From Hoylesella buccalis ATCC 35310 (lineage in GTDB: Bacteria > Bacteroidota > Bacteroidia > Bacteroidales > Bacteroidaceae), in contig NZ_ADEG01000095.1 in NCBI RefSeq assembly GCF_000177075.1, positions 1 to 45,842 on the forward strand: a stretch of DNA of 45,842 nt, read 5' to 3'. Positions 1 to 7,408 of this stretch are shown in pieces (the stretch's first letter is position 1; every line of letters begins with the position of its first letter). The notes under the pieces were generated by a model. That model was given only the letters and a program-made list of their open reading frames with translations. It had not been told where the DNA came from and made no database searches. A program made the translations under genes and the position numbers.

Positions 1-396
1 AAGCAACACTGAACTGCCCAAAAGTGAACGGTACGTAGTTGTGGTTTGATGTAGAATCAAGATATAAAGCAACTACTTGTGAAGCACGAGCGCATTATCA
101 TTGTTGTGGTTTGATGTAGAATCAAGATATAAAGCAACAGAAGTTTATGGATTTTTGAAGAGAGAATAGTTGTGGTTTGATGTAGAATCAAGATATAAAG
201 CAACGTAGGAGATTTAATTGAAGAATGCAAGTTAGTTGTGGTTTGATGTAGAATCAAGATATAAAGCAACATAGCGGTAAATATTTCCAGCATCGGAAAG
301 TTGTGGTTTGATGTAGAATCAAGATATAAAGCAACCTTGTTGCCGTCCACAGAGCATCGCTCGCAGTTGTAGTTTGATGTAGAATCTTAATTGAAC
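1..396 (+). CRISPR. CRISPR array, leader-distal end, type II
   Basis: Five complete, identical 36-bp repeats start at 38, 103, 169, 235 and 300; each begins GTTGTGGTTTG and ends AAAGCAAC. The last 7 bp of a further repeat occupy 1-7, so the array continues to the left. Six complete spacers of 29-30 bp lie at 8-37, 74-102, 139-168, 205-234, 271-299 and 336-365. The final repeat (from 366) keeps only its first 21 bp, with one change (G to A at repeat position 6), then diverges. A decayed last repeat marks the leader-distal end, so the leader is to the left and transcription is on the plus strand. The 36/30 geometry fits type II and some other types. Type II is chosen because the first 20 nt of the repeat pair with an RNA encoded at about 4264-4355 on the minus strand. 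No cas gene is in the window. Confidence 0.97.
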
Positions 397-507
397 TTAC
401 GAGCGGGTCGATATTTTACACCTATATATAAGAAGGACATAAGATAGCAAAAGAACATGGTGCCTCATCCATTCATCACCGAGCAATGTTTCAGAGTGGC
501 ACATTAG

Positions 508-627
508 CCCCCCACCCTCGGCACTTTGCTCATCATGCTTACCATCGTCATCGCACACAAAGATTTCTTCTACGACAGCTGGGTAAGTGCAGTTTGCCTA
601 ATCGTCATCATCGTCTTGTGCTGAATA
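508..627 (+). other. possible coding remnant behind the CRISPR array
   Basis: The 200 bases between the array and the next gene hold no intact gene. One plus-strand frame is open from just after a stop at 505 to a TGA at 625-627 and reads as a hydrophobic peptide, including LLIMLTIVIAHKDFFYDSW. It resembles the end of a membrane protein, but no family is recognised. It overlaps tail-to-tail with the last codons of the minus-strand phosphoesterase gene. It could equally be chance. Confidence 0.2.
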
Positions 628-3066
628 GGTAAGGAAGGCAGAGCGGCGCAAGGGTGGATACGGCACATGCTCGCCTTTGAGTCCGTGCCATAGAACCTGA
701 TTGAACTCCACGTCGGGAACATTGTCTTCTTTCGTGAAATCGTAGGTCTCGCTCATGGCCTGGTATTTACTTGCCTTCACATTCAGTTCGTCCAACGCCA
801 CATTGTTGGGCAGATGCACAAAGGGCGTAACGTCGGCCTGCGGTGTGAAGCATCGCCACATGGTGCGTGCGGCGGCATCGTGCTGGGTCATGGGCGGCAA
901 CCCCAGTATCAGTTCCATGGTGCGCACCATGGAGGTAGTGGTGTAAGGCGTACTGTCTACGAAGCCTCGCTTCACAAATCCACCAGCCACATAAGCCGTA
1001 CTGCGGTGGGCATCTACGTGGTCGGAGCCATTCTGCGCATCGTCCTCAATGACAAACACGACCGTTTCTTTCCAGATGGGTGAATGACTGAGGTGATTTA
1101 TCAGCTTGCCTACAGCCAAATCGTTGTCGGCCACATGGGCGTATGGCGTGGGCCGTTTGAGCTTCATGCCCTCGGTGTGATCGTTTCCGAAGCGCACGGT
1201 ATTAAACTGCGGAACCTGATGGATGGCCAACAGCGAATCGAAATCGGCCTCCCACTGACGATATCGAAGTGTGTCTCTCACCTTGAGGGTGTAAGGCTCG
1301 AACGTGGGGCACACGTGACCTTCCAGCGAGGCAATGGTGGGAACAACCTCTGCCGCAACCTTCTTGCCGCCCACTTTCCTGGTCTCGCGTTTACAAAACT
1401 CGCCATAAGAACGGTAGGATACACCACGGGCCTTGCATAAATCCCAGAAGAATCCCGACTTGTTGTTTCCCATTCTGTGGCCGCCCTCACCGGCATATAC
1501 GTCGCCCCGCCCGCTGTAGTTGGTTGGCCACACTTTCTCCAAATAGTCGTTGGCATAGGCACCCATAGTCCAATTGTGTCCGTCACAACTCACCTCAGCG
1601 TTCACATAGAAGTTGTCCAGCAGCACAAACTCCTCGGCTATCTTATGAAGGTTGGGCGTGACGCGTCGACCGAAGAGCGTCAGTGATGAATCGCCATTGC
1701 CTTTGGGGATGTCGCCCAGCACCTGGTCGTACGTTCGATTTTCCTTGATGACGTAGAACACATACTTGATGGGACTGGGATCACCTAACTTCTGTGGAAT
1801 GGGATTACCTGGCTCACTACCTGAAAGATATTCTTTTTTCTGGTCGTATGGTGTGTTGGCAAAACACTGTCGAGTGTATCGTTCCAACTGTTTCTTGTTG
1901 GGCACGTCGATGATGGACATTGCCCCGAGAAACATTCCGCCGATGTACTGCACTTTCTTGTTTTTCTTGACGTCGCCGCGATGATGCTCAAATTGTTCTT
2001 GCCGAGAGACAGGCCATGGCCCATGTGGGTTCGCCGCAGAGCTCAGTCCCTTGCCGTTGGTCACCCACAGCTTGTGGTTGACATACTTCACGTTCGTGGG
2101 ATACCATCCTACCGGAATGAAGCCCATGGCTCTACTGCTGCCTGGCGTCGACACGTCGAAGAGTGTAACACAGTTGTTGTCGGCATTGGCGATGGCCAGC
2201 TGCCTGCCATGCTTCAACAAGCACAGTCCGTTGGTGGTGCTGCCAGGAAGCGACTGACTGAAAAGAGCTGCGTTGAGGGTTTCCTCCACCCGCCGCTGCC
2301 GCAGGTTCACCACCGAGACACTGTTGTCATTGGCATTGGCCACGAAAAGTCTACCGTTTCTCTCGTCCAGACACATCTCGTTGGGGTGACTTCCCACGGG
2401 GATAGAATCGGACCACGCCTTCGCTGCCACGTCCCAAACCTTCACCTGGTCGCATCCCCAGCAGGAGGCGTAAGCGTGCTTGCCATCTGCTGACACCAGC
2501 ACCTGATAGCCCTCGCCGCCCAAAGGAGCCTTCGTGAGGAGCCGCTTGGTTGCTGGATCGTAGATGTACAGTGAGTTGTCCCAACGTGTCACGATGTAAA
2601 GATGACCGGTTTTGGGATGAACAGCCAAACCAGCGGGCGATATGCGCACGGGCCACTTCTTGCCCAGCACGATGCTGTCGCCGAGGTGTATTTTCCCATT
2701 ATTGGCCACTTGGTACATGTTAACCTGGTTGTCGTTGCCACCCGAGACATAGAGTGTCTTGCCGTCGGGCGAATAAGTCAGTCCGTACCAACTGGTGCGG
2801 ATGGTTTGGTCATCCACCTCTACCTGCTTTTTGGTGTCAAACACCTTGACGCATTGACGGCCGTAGCCGTTGTTGGTCACGGCCAGCCACCGCCCGTTGG
2901 GCGACACGGCCATGTTCAGCGGGAGGTCTCCCAGCGGTAAATGTTTGCCTGCAGGCGTGAGGCGCCAGCCGTTGGGCAACATAACAGATTGTGCCTGCTG
3001 GGCAAACGCACCAACAGACAGGAGTGTAGCGAAAAGCACACTCCATGTTTTCAAATATTTCATCAT
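598..3066 (-). CDS. bifunctional YncE-like beta-propeller / alkaline phosphatase-family phosphoesterase
   Basis: A secreted two-domain protein of about 822 residues. The chosen start (MMKYLKTW) places a signal peptide ending near AFAQQ at the mature N-terminus; an upstream in-frame ATG at 3120 would put 18 unlikely residues in front of it. Residues about 40-370 form a YVTN/YncE-type propeller, with repeated phrases such as AVSPNGRWLAV, YSPDGKTLYVSGG and LFVANANDNSVSVV. The C-terminal half is an alkaline-phosphatase-superfamily phosphoesterase, with KENRTYDQ as the probable nucleophile region and metal-ligand-like GNDHTEGM and EDDAQNGSDHVDAH. This combination is a recurrent Bacteroidota architecture of unknown substrate. 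The protein ends in an Asp-rich tail. The gene stands alone, with its own promoter upstream at 3118-3125. The family call is firm; the substrate is not predictable. Confidence 0.9.
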   Translation of the reverse strand: MMKYLKTWSVLFATLLSVGAFAQQAQSVMLPNGWRLTPAGKHLPLGDLPLNMAVSPNGRWLAVTNNGYGRQCVKVFDTKKQVEVDDQTIRTSWYGLTYSPDGKTLYVSGGNDNQVNMYQVANNGKIHLGDSIVLGKKWPVRISPAGLAVHPKTGHLYIVTRWDNSLYIYDPATKRLLTKAPLGGEGYQVLVSADGKHAYASCWGCDQVKVWDVAAKAWSDSIPVGSHPNEMCLDERNGRLFVANANDNSVSVVNLRQRRVEETLNAALFSQSLPGSTTNGLCLLKHGRQLAIANADNNCVTLFDVSTPGSSRAMGFIPVGWYPTNVKYVNHKLWVTNGKGLSSAANPHGPWPVSRQEQFEHHRGDVKKNKKVQYIGGMFLGAMSIIDVPNKKQLERYTRQCFANTPYDQKKEYLSGSEPGNPIPQKLGDPSPIKYVFYVIKENRTYDQVLGDIPKGNGDSSLTLFGRRVTPNLHKIAEEFVLLDNFYVNAEVSCDGHNWTMGAYANDYLEKVWPTNYSGRGDVYAGEGGHRMGNNKSGFFWDLCKARGVSYRSYGEFCKRETRKVGGKKVAAEVVPTIASLEGHVCPTFEPYTLKVRDTLRYRQWEADFDSLLAIHQVPQFNTVRFGNDHTEGMKLKRPTPYAHVADNDLAVGKLINHLSHSPIWKETVVFVIEDDAQNGSDHVDAHRSTAYVAGGFVKRGFVDSTPYTTTSMVRTMELILGLPPMTQHDAAARTMWRCFTPQADVTPFVHLPNNVALDELNVKASKYQAMSETYDFTKEDNVPDVEFNQVLWHGLKGEHVPYPPLRRSAFLTYSAQDDDDD

Positions 3067-3117
3067 TGACAATTTCAAATAAATCACGCTAATACCTTGG
3101 TCTACAAAAAGACAGCA

Positions 3118-3125
3118 CAAAGTTA
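3118..3125 (-). promoter_or_regulatory. Bacteroidota -7 element for the phosphoesterase gene
   Basis: On the minus strand this reads TAACTTTG, matching the Bacteroidota consensus TAnnTTTG, about 50 nt upstream of the chosen start at 3066. That placement puts the longer start codon at 3120 inside the promoter, which supports the shorter start. No good -33 TTTG was seen. Confidence 0.55.
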
Positions 3126-3272
3126 TGGATTCATTCTGAGAAGAAAAACTGAATCAGGTTACAATCATGTGACATCTCAGAGAGGGAGAAGGAAGGTCTC
3201 GATTGCAGGAGCTCATTGCTGCGTCCATAAGAAATAAGAATTGAGGAAAAAAAATATGAAATAAAGATGGAG

Positions 3273-3309
3273 AAATGAAACGAGAACCTGCCTTCACCTC
3301 ATACAAAAA
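3273..3309. repeat. dispersed intergenic repeat, copy 1
   Basis: The segment contains TGAAACGAGAA, then CCTTCACCTCAT and an A-run. The same arrangement recurs at 9161-9190 and, less well conserved, at 10733-10761. This copy abuts the terminator hairpin that starts at 3305. Confidence 0.5.
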
Positions 3310-3350
3310 GACCGTATCCCAGTCAAATGACAGGATACGGTCTTTTTTTT
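3305..3350. terminator. bidirectional intrinsic terminator behind the DASS fragment
   Basis: Perfect 10-bp arms GACCGTATCC (3310-3319) and GGATACGGTC (3333-3342) are flanked by an A-run on the left and an 8-T run on the right, so it can terminate from either side. It lies just after the stop codon of the minus-strand DASS fragment. The same hairpin recurs at 7346-7391 behind the longer DASS copy. Confidence 0.85.
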
Positions 3351-3367
3351 CGGTGCCTGTTGCCCAC

Positions 3368-3737
3368 TTATCCCACAACCATGCTCACTAAGTACAGCGC
3401 GACGGGGATGGTGACGATAGCGATGCCGATGAAGTCGATGTACACACCCGACTTAATCATCTTTGTGATGGGGACGTAGCCGCTGGCATAAACGATAGCG
3501 TTAGGTGGCGTCGAGACGGGGAGCATGAAGCCCAACGAGGCTGAGAGTGCCACGCCTACTGCCACCGGCACTGGGTTGAACCCTGCCGAGAGGGCAGTTC
3601 CAATGGCAAGCGGACCAATCATGTTGGTCGCGGCGGTGTGCGAGGTCAGCTCTGACAGCAGCAGTGACATCACGCAGAATACGGCCACGAACAGCAGTTC
3701 AGACGGTTTACCGCCCATCATGGCGATAATCTGGTCG
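3368..3737 (-). pseudogene. 3' fragment of a DASS/SLC13 sodium:anion symporter
   Basis: Only the last ~117-120 codons remain, from about GGKPSELLFVAVF to the stop. The protein is identical to the C-terminus of the copy at 7409-8656 except for one residue (SAGFNPVP against SAGFSPVP), while the DNA differs at several synonymous sites, so the duplication is not brand new. It contains the DASS hallmark VSTPPNAIVYASG. Homology to the longer copy, including the shared terminator, stops abruptly near 3737. There the sequence switches to the remnant of an unrelated plus-strand gene, so both genes lost their 5' parts at one junction. An ATG at 3721 could in principle start a short peptide, but a transporter with so few helices should not work. 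Confidence 0.85.
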
Positions 3738-3907
3738 CGCTTCGAAGACTGTCCTGGAAGAAAGATCCGTCTGTCATCATCCGTGCGATGGAACGTGTAC
3801 GACTGTTCAGCAGCAACATCAGGGGGGAGGACTTCGAGCTAACCAAAAACTACCTGGAGTCTGCTAATGCTTTCAAGGATGAAGATGGCTATATCTTGAA
3901 GTTTTAA
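3737..3907 (+). pseudogene. 3' remnant of an unidentified protein-coding gene
   Basis: From the junction at 3737 one plus-strand frame runs 56 codons to a TAA at 3905-3907. It has a typical coding look, with segments DPSVIIRAMERVRLF and EDFELTKNYLESANAF and the ending GYILKF. No start codon or promoter is present because the 5' part is missing. I do not recognise the family, and it does not look like the end of a Cas protein known to me. It is divergent to the DASS fragment, which suggests a deletion or recombination inside two divergently oriented genes. Confidence 0.5.
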
Positions 3908-4263
3908 AACCAAGGTCGCATTTACTCTGAAATTTTATCTCAAATAAGGATATTATCGTAAAATAATATCTAAACTCGTGGCATTATTCATTTTTCTTTT
4001 GGATGATTTTGTCATTACCTTGCTAACCGATAAAGACATTGAACTCACAAGCTAAATGTAATTCTTCTATAAAAATTACTTCTCATTGCACATATTATTT
4101 TCTCAAATTTTACGCTAAACGCGTATCTTTTGAGTATCCTTTCATTTTAATTTTTATTAGATGACTGCGCTTTCTTTTTTGTCTTCAAGACAATAAAAAC
4201 TCACAAATAGTAAACATGAAATAAGAAAAAGCGTGTCTTAAAGACGAGTTATAATACACTCTC

Positions 4264-4355
4264 AATAAAATAAGCCCCTCCGAAGAGGGGCTGTAGGACT
4301 TACATCCTTCGGCATATAGCCTTATTGTGATAAGATGTAGAATATCTTATGATTC
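4264..4355 (-). ncRNA. tracrRNA of a type II CRISPR-Cas system
   Basis: Read on the minus strand, this stretch has the parts of a type II tracrRNA in order. The anti-repeat gives AUUCUACAUC (complement of 4334-4343), which pairs perfectly with repeat positions 11-20. UUAU follows, opposite GUUU, then CACAAU (4324-4329), which pairs with repeat positions 1-6 as the lower stem. Next come CACAAUAAGGC, as in known type II-C tracrRNAs, a small GGC/GCC nexus hairpin (4311-4321), a GGA/UCC hairpin (4296-4307), and a terminator with 8-bp arms closed by a C(UUCG)G tetraloop (4273-4292) followed by UUAUUUUAUU. The 3' end is well defined near 4264; the 5' end is a guess and no TAnnTTTG promoter was found upstream. 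It is transcribed toward the array, whose last repeat ends about 3.9 kb away. The pairing is read directly from the sequence; expression is not shown. Confidence 0.87.
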
Positions 4356-4895
4356 ATCCGACATTTGGAGTGATAATCCTTATTTAACACGAGAAGCAAG
4401 ATTATTCCTGACGAGGTCACCTCCTCTGTCCTATTGCATCAATTAAAATGGATCATTGTTCATCCATGCAGTTTTGTTCTCATCAACAGATGTCCTGGAT
4501 GAATCCTGAGACAACAAATACTGATATTTTTTCTTACAATCATCTCTCTATATTTCGCGTATTTAAAAATAAGAATCCTTCGGTTTGAAATTCGAGAAAT
4601 TTGAGATAATTCGTAGTGGGTTGACGTTCTGGGGTTTAACAAACATGATTTTACTATACGTTTTTTGTTGTCTACGATTAGATATCAAACGCCACTGCGA
4701 TTAAACTCTAATCACGATGCGACAAAGGTTCGGTCGCGCAATCGATAAGCTCAAATCGCGGTGCCACAAGGCTGTAACCGCATCGGCCTTGTGTTTTTGA
4801 TATTCTTCGGTCTTGTAATTATCCGAAAAACATGGCGCATTTCTGCCCAGATGCGACGAAAGAAAATGACAGGAAATGGTAATAATATTTTATAA

Positions 4896-4966
4896 AGTGA
4901 AGAATGAAAAGTGAAGAATGAAGAATGAAGGATGAAGAGGGAAGAGAGAAGAATGAAGAGGGAAGT
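4896..4966. repeat. degenerate purine-rich GAAGAATGAA tandem tract
   Basis: About 70 bp of one strand consist almost entirely of A and G, with GTGAAGAATGAA, GAAGAATGAAG and GATGAAGAGGGAAG units of roughly 7-10 bp in irregular tandem. It is low-complexity and non-coding, ending about 120 bp before the promoter of the next gene. Confidence 0.7.
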
Positions 4967-5089
4967 GTATGCACTGCATGACTGTCGTATCACTCGATCC
5001 GATTTTTGACGATTCAAAGTTACCGATTACAAAAGTATGTTTTGAGTGTTATAAAAAATAAAAAAAGCACTATTACGTTGATACTTTTG

Positions 5090-5097
5090 TATTTTTG
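5090..5097 (+). promoter_or_regulatory. -7 promoter element for the lipoprotein gene at 5182
   Basis: TATTTTTG, followed by C, matches the Bacteroidota -7 consensus. Transcription would start around 5102, giving a leader of about 80 nt before the ATG at 5182. Confidence 0.6.
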
Positions 5098-5181
5098 CAC
5101 TCAGTTATCTTGAACAGCAGAATTTGAAACACTGAAAATCCGTAATCTGTCTATATGTAAAATCTTTAAATTTGGATTATT

Positions 5182-6636
5182 ATGACTAAGAAGTTTTGGT
5201 TAATAGCACTCATCGTAGCTTGCACTGTTGTATTTGGCAGTTGCGATAAGTCTGAGGAATTGAGTGTTGAGCAACGTAAGTTGGATATGAATCTATTCAA
5301 CCAAACCTATACTGTCAATGATGAGGGGTGCTGTGTGCTAAAAGGGAGAAAGCCAATAGCAGCAGAAGAAATACAGAGTAAGGTCAAGGGCTATGGTTGG
5401 GAGAGTATTGCCACTTATGAGGTACAGGAAAACGGAAAGTTGAGCAAGGAGGAATTTTGGAAAGACAGAGTTGGTGGCAGCCCTACACACTTTTGGTTTG
5501 AGACATCACAGCAAGCTTTTAGTTATTTTTATAGTGATGACTTGCCTGCCTTTTGTTTCAGTCGTGTATCATGGAGTTATGACGTGGGTAATGGCTTCAT
5601 ACTGTTTGGCAACAACAATCTGACAACAGAAAACAGATACATGCAGATTCTTAAACTTGACGAGTCGAATGGCAAGACTTTAATGTATACCATGCAAAAA
5701 ATAGGAACGAGAAGTGAAGGCAGCAATGGTTCCAAGTCTGTTTATGGCATGATTGTATATAAGCGCATGACAAAAACAGATTTGGAAATGATGAAGAAAA
5801 GTTACACATATGATTTGGATATAGACCGTTCTGTACCTGAAAACTGCAAGTTCAAGATTAAGGCATACTATACAGAAGACAATAAAGACAACACAGACCC
5901 TGTGTTTCAGACTTTCCGCCTTATAACATTTGAACTTACCGATGAATATGGTTTCAACTCTTCGGATAACGCCTTTTACAATTACTACGATTCAATTACT
6001 TGGACGAGTGATTGTCGTGATATGCCAGATAGCTTTGGCATCATGGAACGCAAGACAAACAGTTTGAAGACCTCCTATTGGTGGAGTACATACTTCTTCA
6101 CACCTCATGACAATACTACCGTATATGCCAATGGCTATAAAGATGGTCATATTGTCTATCAAGCTCATAAGAGGCTCTATTTAGTAAATGATGGATTCTT
6201 TGGTTACGATTGGGATATTGTAAGGTATAATCCAAAGAACCCCGAGCTAACAGAATATTGCTTGCTTGACAAGAACCGTGAGTTCATCATCACTCCACCT
6301 ACAGCCTACAAAGAAGACATTGCAAATCCGTATGCAGAGTTACGTATTGTACTGAAAGGAGCAAAAGACAAAAACGACAAGGAATATATGTTAGGCGTGC
6401 TTGAACGTGAAAGAGAAGGTCTGTTGAAGATTATGGACCAGTACTATGAAGCACACAGTACTATAAAAGAAACAGAAAAGGCTTCGCTGTGTAAAACGTT
6501 TAAGACACTACCCGAAGATGCTGATATTAAGGCATATTGGCGTACAAAACATTCACGCATGGTACTGATACTTAAAACTGACGAAGAAGACCCTATAAAC
6601 AGTGAATACTATGTGCATGCGGAACCAATTAAATGA
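5182..6636 (+). CDS. hypothetical lipoprotein
   Basis: A 484-residue protein with a type II signal peptide: a basic start (MTKKFW), a hydrophobic stretch and the lipobox VFGSC with Cys at about residue 20, followed by an acidic DKSEE that favours export to the outer membrane in Bacteroidota. The rest is soluble, rich in Tyr, Trp, Asp and Lys, without repeats or a recognised catalytic motif. Aromatic, beta-like stretches such as PTHFWFETSQQAFSYFY are prominent. I do not recognise the family. It has its own promoter and no operon partner. It sits between the tracrRNA and a group II intron remnant, in a segment bounded by two DASS copies, which suggests acquired DNA. Its codon use is more AT-rich than that of the housekeeping genes further right. 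Confidence 0.75.
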   Translation: MTKKFWLIALIVACTVVFGSCDKSEELSVEQRKLDMNLFNQTYTVNDEGCCVLKGRKPIAAEEIQSKVKGYGWESIATYEVQENGKLSKEEFWKDRVGGSPTHFWFETSQQAFSYFYSDDLPAFCFSRVSWSYDVGNGFILFGNNNLTTENRYMQILKLDESNGKTLMYTMQKIGTRSEGSNGSKSVYGMIVYKRMTKTDLEMMKKSYTYDLDIDRSVPENCKFKIKAYYTEDNKDNTDPVFQTFRLITFELTDEYGFNSSDNAFYNYYDSITWTSDCRDMPDSFGIMERKTNSLKTSYWWSTYFFTPHDNTTVYANGYKDGHIVYQAHKRLYLVNDGFFGYDWDIVRYNPKNPELTEYCLLDKNREFIITPPTAYKEDIANPYAELRIVLKGAKDKNDKEYMLGVLEREREGLLKIMDQYYEAHSTIKETEKASLCKTFKTLPEDADIKAYWRTKHSRMVLILKTDEEDPINSEYYVHAEPIK

Positions 6637-6678
6637 TAAATAAGTTTAATGTGGATAACGCAATTAAATGTAGTTTAT

Positions 6679-7344
6679 ATAAATCGGGTAGGAAGTAAAT
6701 GTTATTCATAAAAGGCATTTACCTCCTACTTTCACATATACCGACCTCCCACACCACCGTACGTGCCGTTCGGCATACGGCGGTTTCGTACTTTTACACC
6801 TCACGGTGTGTGGCAAGTTGTTTTCAGCTATCCCTTTGAGTAACGTCACTTCTATCCTATTGTCGGATTCCGTCCTATCGTCTTGGATAGAGAGCTCCTT
6901 TCGGACATCTGACGAAAAGGTTCGCAGGGTAGCATTCATTTACTATTGCACTGCACGATTCGGTCCTTCCCTGTAGGCACACGTGCCTTGGGTACTATGA
7001 CCTCTGCTGACTTCTCACGGCAAGCTTTACTCCGCTTCTTTCGTAAAAACAACTATTTGAAACGTCCGTGAGACCTCCTCGGATAAGAACATTATCTTTC
7101 CATCTTATACCTACTTCATTTACACCGACCATTCCGAATAGCTATGGGACTTTGATTTGTCTGGCAATCTTATCCATGGTCATATGCCTTATATGAAGTT
7201 TCTGTTCGTTAGGCCAGATGTTTGCCGCCGGCTTCCTTCAGATTTCACCTCACGATGAACACCCTTGCCTTTGGCTATGTAATTCCCACTATTAGGGCTT
7301 ACTCGGGACTTCCACCCGTTAGATAATGCTCATGCCGAGCGTAC
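6679..7344 (-). mobile_element. ORF-less group II intron remnant, class C-like
   Basis: On the minus strand the stretch reads as a bacterial group II intron of about 666 nt. Its 5' end is GTACGCTCGGCATGAGC (compare GUGYG), followed by domain I phrases such as GGTGGAAGTCCCGAGTAAGC and the block GTCAGCAGAGGTCATAGTA that usually precedes the maturase gene. Domain V (about 6735-6785) has arms CCGCCGTATGCC and GGCACGTACGG. Domain VI is a hairpin with 14-nt arms GTAGGAGGTAAATG and CATTTACTTCCTAC. The catalytic-triad position reads CGC rather than AGC, as in class C introns. No reverse transcriptase/maturase is present; the 77-codon open frame at 6706-6939 only crosses the RNA domains. The 5' end sits right behind the T-run of the terminator at 7346-7391, the typical class C target. 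The exact 3' end is uncertain by a few bases. Confidence 0.8.
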
Positions 7345-7345
7345 C

Positions 7346-7391
7346 AAAAAGACCGTATCCTGTCGTGTGACTGGGATACGGTCTTTTTTTT
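7346..7391. terminator. intrinsic terminator behind the DASS symporter and target of the intron
   Basis: Arms GACCGTATCC (7351-7360) and GGATACGGTC (7374-7383) enclose a 13-nt loop, with T-runs on both sides. On the minus strand the hairpin is followed by TTTTTG and then directly by the intron. It matches the terminator at 3305-3350 in stem and position, but the loop reads as the reverse complement of the other copy at 10 of 13 positions. Confidence 0.85.
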
Positions 7392-7408
7392 CTGTGCTTG
7401 TAGCCCAC

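Larger units (their letters stand above)
3908..5181. other. AT-rich gene-free region around the tracrRNA
   Basis: Apart from the tracrRNA (4264-4355), a purine-rich repeat tract (4896-4966) and a promoter (5090-5097), I see no supported gene in these 1.27 kb. Short open frames at 4460-4642 and 4751-5017 (minus) have no recognisable protein character; the second merely translates the purine repeat. The base composition is more AT-rich than the housekeeping parts of the window. Confidence 0.6.

Noticed and set aside
57..350. Open minus-strand frame of 97 codons across the array
   Set aside because: It only translates the CRISPR repeats and spacers; the peptide is a repeat of the same phrase.
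1..396. Type VI-B (Cas13b) assignment, since its repeats are also 36 nt with GTTG..CAAC ends
   Set aside because: The matching tracrRNA at 4264-4355 is a type II feature and VI-B has none; end similarity alone is weak evidence.
396..597. Second anti-repeat or tracrRNA directly beside the array
   Set aside because: No stretch on either strand pairs with the repeat beyond the decayed last repeat itself.
3737..3907. Reading the remnant as the end of a Cas protein
   Set aside because: It is near the tracrRNA, but I see no similarity to Cas9, Cas1, Cas2 or Csn2 C-termini; left as unknown.
6706..6939. 77-codon minus-strand frame taken as a gene or maturase fragment
   Set aside because: It runs through the group II intron RNA including domain V and has no reverse transcriptase motifs.
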